Assembly: GCA_947561715.1 (NCBI GenBank) | Contig: OX387198.1 | Coordinates: forward strand, 1,054,001 to 1,118,000 | DNA from: Ascidia mentula | Taxonomy: Eukaryota; Chordata; Ascidiacea; Phlebobranchia; Ascidiidae | Length of the DNA: 64,000 nucleotides | Direction of reading: 5' to 3' | In this document: positions 60,917 to 64,000 of the stretch, in pieces | Numbering within the stretch: position 1 is the first letter of the stretch | How the letters are laid out: every line of letters begins with the position of its first letter | The notes under the pieces: generated by a model | What the model saw: the letters and a program-made list of their open reading frames with translations, nothing else | The model's database searches: none | What the model was told of the DNA's origin: nothing | Position numbers and translations under genes: made by a program

Positions 60917-61997
60917 AACACTTTTTCTTTATATCATGCCAGGTTCTTCTGGTAGCCAAGAGCTGGTTTATTGCCTTTGATAACAACATAATGACTTTAT
61001 CAAGTGTGATTCGATCTTGGTTGTTATTCTGATATGGTTGTAATATTTACCACTCATTTTTAAGTGCCTTAAAATTAATTTTGGTCTATATCTGAAAACT
61101 TATTTGATTGCAATTGCCTTTTTTGTTGTTGTAAAATATTGTTTCGATGTGCAATATTTGCCGCAGTTTCCACCATGGATATGTTTGTACATCCTTGTTC
61201 CTCTATTATATTCTTGCATAAAATTGAACATATTGATAAACAAACAATTTTTCCTCGAGAATCTTTGTGGAAATAACAAAAATATTTTTAATGCTTTAAA
61301 ATTAAAATAAGCATAAAAACAATCATTGCATAATTAATGTTTTTTTTGTGAATTTTTGTGGTAATCCAATTGAACACACAGGTTAATTGTACAACATGCT
61401 TTAGCTATTTTTTTGTTGTTGTGGAAAAAACAAAATTTTTGTAGTTGTGGAAATTCAATGTTTTGTTTGAAGCAGCATGCAGTGCATTTATGCAACGTTG
61501 TATTATCTGTTGTTAACAGTTATAAATTTGTGCAGATTTTGAAGCAGAAGTACGCAGACTCAGAATGAAGCTTATTGAAGCTGAAGCATTTATTAATGAA
61601 AAGGAAGCACAGGTATATATGAATTCACATATTTAGTTTTAAAAGTTGAACCCAGCACTACCAATTTCTTAAAAAGTAAACATATTTGTTTTTTAACTCA
61701 TCCATATAATTCCCCATAAGAAGTGTTTGTATTGTTGACATAATATTGTCATTGCAGTTATTGTTCTTATTATTTATGTATTTTTTGTTTAAAAAATTAG
61801 TTTTGTGTGATTTTTATTGCAAATACTCACTCGACCTCACATGCCATTTAGTTTTGCCTTTATTGCATGTCATTATTACTTGATAGATTTCCAAGTACGT
61901 TCAAGCAAACTCTGCACTACAGGAGAGAGTAAGAACAGCGGAACTGGAGGTTGGCAGCGTGTCACATGAATATCAAATAAAACTACAACAGCAACAA
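60777..61997 (+). CDS. TRIP11: TRIP11 / GMAP-210 golgin, 5' part
   Basis: Exons 60777-60900, 61536-61612 and 61887-61997 join in phase (donors GAAATTG|GTAAAT, CAG|GTATAT, CAA|GTGAGT). The start carries the ALPS motif (MSWIGGLNDSF, TGQIGGQLSTFTKE), a small two-change variant of copies 1-3 (STFTKE, ADGEIG). Exon 2 (AEVRRLRMKLIEAEAF) and exon 3 (QANSALQERVRTAELEVG) are coiled coil, as expected for this long golgin that tethers small curved vesicles at the cis-Golgi. The rest of the gene runs past 62 kb and off the window. The intergenic part before exon 1 is the shared promoter block. Confidence 0.88.
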
Positions 61998-64000
61998 GTG
62001 AGTTCCCTGGGGATATTAAAGAAGTTTCCACAATAAGTGAAATTTTATTGTAATTTGTCAGATCTAGGGTTATTCCAGACTGGTATCTGTAATGATGTGA
62101 TAAAAAAGTCATAATTTTGGTTTGTAAGCTTTTGCGATCACAAATCTAGGTTCATTATCTGGGCAGATCAAAATATACAACGTAAGACTGTGTTACAAAA
62201 TGCAAGGCTGATCAGGTCTATGGTCTAATAGCGCAAGTCTTCATTTTCATCTGGACAACAGCACTCTGCACTTGTAGTACACACGTTATTATAGTCATGT
62301 TATTTGCCTGACTAATAGGATAGAAGTTGAAGGGTCAATGATTCCATTGGTCGCTTCTGCTGACAAAGCAATATTGCTGCACAAAGTCCATGTCTACTAA
62401 GCACATTATTGTAGCACGGCAGGAAATTTTATGCGAGTTGTGAAATGGTGAAAAAGTTTTCATGCTTTCCCGGATGAATTCAACTTTTCATTATCACAAA
62501 TTTGTCATGGGATTGCTTTCCAAAAAATGTTCTTGCTCCATTGTAAATGGGATGCATTTCAATTTGTGTTGTTTTTACCGACACTGATGATGTTGTGCAA
62601 AATATGAGAAAGCAGCCTGGTTTTAATCTTGGAAAACCAAAAGCTTTCATAAATCAGCCTTTTTTGGCGACATAATGAGAGGAGTTTGCATTGTCTTTGA
62701 AATTCTCTACTCTATTTATCACTGATACACAAGTGTATGAGATGTCTTCTTGACATGGAGTTGTTTGAACTGGAGATTATGGATAAATGTAATGATCAAG
62801 TTAATTAGTAGCCAACTTACTAGCAGCCCGTTCTCTCCTTTGCGCTTCATATTAGGGTTTGTGCAATTTTTCTGTTCAAGGTTTACCTGCTGTCGCATTT
62901 CTAGAAGTTGTGTTAAATTTTCCATGTCATTATTTATTTGTGTGTTTTAGCATTGAAAGAAACAGTTGAAGAAATTACTGAAAGAAACAGGGAGTGTCCA
63001 ACTTTTAAAGTGGTATATTCTGAACAAAGAGTACACTTGATGGTTATGTAAAGAGTTTCAAGATAATTTGTTTTAGAGGCAGATATGGATAATTACTAGT
63101 TAATCACAATAATCTGAGATTACTGCTTGGAGAAGAACAACTTTAATTTTGTGAGGCAAACCGTGGGACGGGAGTTCTTGTCCATTATTGCGACAAGCCA
63201 GTCCCAATGGAGGGCATTGTGCAATGGTTTAAAGTGCCCACACTTGAGCTCGTTGAAAACGAATGGTATGACTTTCCACGTGGCATTCTCAACTTTAACG
63301 AATTACTGTCTTTCCGCGCGTTGGCGCTAGAGAGTTGTTATGCGTTGTCGGGTCAAAAAATATTCTCTCTTGTTTTGGTTTTAAATTTCAACCCTGGGGC
63401 ATTTTAGCGACGAAATTTGGTTGAAAAATGGCGACAAAGAAATTTAAATAACAAAATAACTCTTCATGCATCAAGGTGGCTTGAATTTATCAGAACGCGA
63501 GGCTGTGACGTCAACTGGAAAAGACTGGATTTTGTTTGGTATGGTTTATTAGTTAACTGATTCAAACAGTTTGTGTCCAAAGGTACGGTTTGCAATAGAT
63601 TATATCACCGTGTGACTATTGTGCTTAAAGCCAGGTTAAACTTAACTTTAAAAAACCTGTTCCACAGATTTACAGTTTAAGAAAGCAGGTTAGTCTAAAA
63701 GTAAGAGAATAAGTTGCCCAAATTGTTTCGTTCCTCTATTCACATGGTGGAGGCATATACGTATATACATGAAAAATCGGCACCAAGTTGTGGTTTACGC
63801 TGTAAAATAAGCTCGTACTCTTATATCAAGTTGCACGTGTTTGAAAAGCACTCTGTTTATCATTCCCACCGTCAGCCTAAAAAACGATTATGACGTCAGT
63901 AATCATCATGCTTGACTGAGCAGCCTGTCAAGAAAGATTTCGTGTAGAATTAAACGACTTGGAAAGTTGTTTTGTAAATTTTGTTGCTGTAGTAACTGTT
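61998..64000. other. TRIP11 intronic DNA and possible further exons
   Basis: No secure exon. A coiled-coil-like stretch after a tgtgttttag acceptor at 62951 (LKETVEEITERNRE) is in a phase that does not match exon 3, so at least one exon would have to lie between. An exon-like piece is also seen on the minus strand at 62.80-62.92 kb. I found no other feature to the window end. Confidence 0.3.

Noticed and set aside
62719-62925. Minus-strand exon-like stretch with a GTAAGT donor (ENLTQLLEMRQQ)
   Set aside because: No convincing acceptor, and it would be antisense inside TRIP11. Noted only as a low-confidence candidate.
63127-63407. Two plus-strand frames near the right end of the window
   Set aside because: No splice context, recognised motif or second copy to support coding; the frames overlap in different phases.
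1-64000. CRISPR arrays, bacterial operons or prophage
   Set aside because: Intron-rich eukaryotic genes throughout; the regular repeats seen are a minisatellite and segmental duplications, with no spacer structure.

Overview
The window looks like a piece of an animal nuclear genome, most likely a tunicate of the Ciona type. That placement is my inference from compact intron-rich genes, chordate-like orthologues (CCDC61, OPA3, TRIP11/GMAP-210), a NACHT-LRR gene and AT-rich intergenic DNA; no sequence search was possible. Almost all genes are split, so coding regions were assembled by eye from GT/AG sites and phase continuity. Exon lists are in the entries.

Region by region. (1) 1-2.6 kb: a small secreted cysteine-rich protein gene with its own TATA box. 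(2) 2.6-21.5 kb: a mosaic of old local duplications carrying two tandem paralogues of a TKL/RIPK-like kinase with a C-terminal TPR-like region. The second (14.4-17.2 kb) is coherent; the first appears split into a kinase-only part (5.8-7.1 kb) and a TPR-only part (10.3-11.0 kb). The mosaic also contains tRNA-like SINE pieces, a 41-bp minisatellite at three places and a fragment of an NLR gene. (3) 21.7-27.1 kb, minus: a NACHT-LRR gene whose LRRs are encoded by exact 162-nt exons. (4) 27.7-31.6 kb, plus: CCDC61 (VFL3), complete, 11 exons. (5) 33.0-34.3 kb, minus: OPA3, with two alternative, phase-matched first coding exons. (6) 34.3-60.9 kb: three near-identical tandem units of about 8-9 kb plus a partial fourth. 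Each unit starts with the 5' edge of OPA3 exon 1 and the first coding exon of TRIP11 (the ALPS membrane-curvature sensor), followed by a tRNA-like gene and a minus-strand gene of CARF/ALS2CR8-like type. (7) 60.8 kb to the end: the real TRIP11 start, with exons 1-3 visible.

The tandem units serve as a natural record of mobile DNA, because filled and empty sites can be compared between copies. Visible events are a solo-LTR-like insertion in unit 1, an 865-bp hAT-type element in unit 1, two copies of one 0.43-kb hAT-like MITE at different sites in units 1 and 3, and a Ty3/gypsy-like fossil in unit 2 that replaces about 3 kb of host DNA.

The most interesting organisation is the TRIP11 locus: up to four tandem first exons, all with the same splice phase, separated by nested antisense CARF-like genes. 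The mutually exclusive OPA3 first exons are the second. Both are testable with transcript data.
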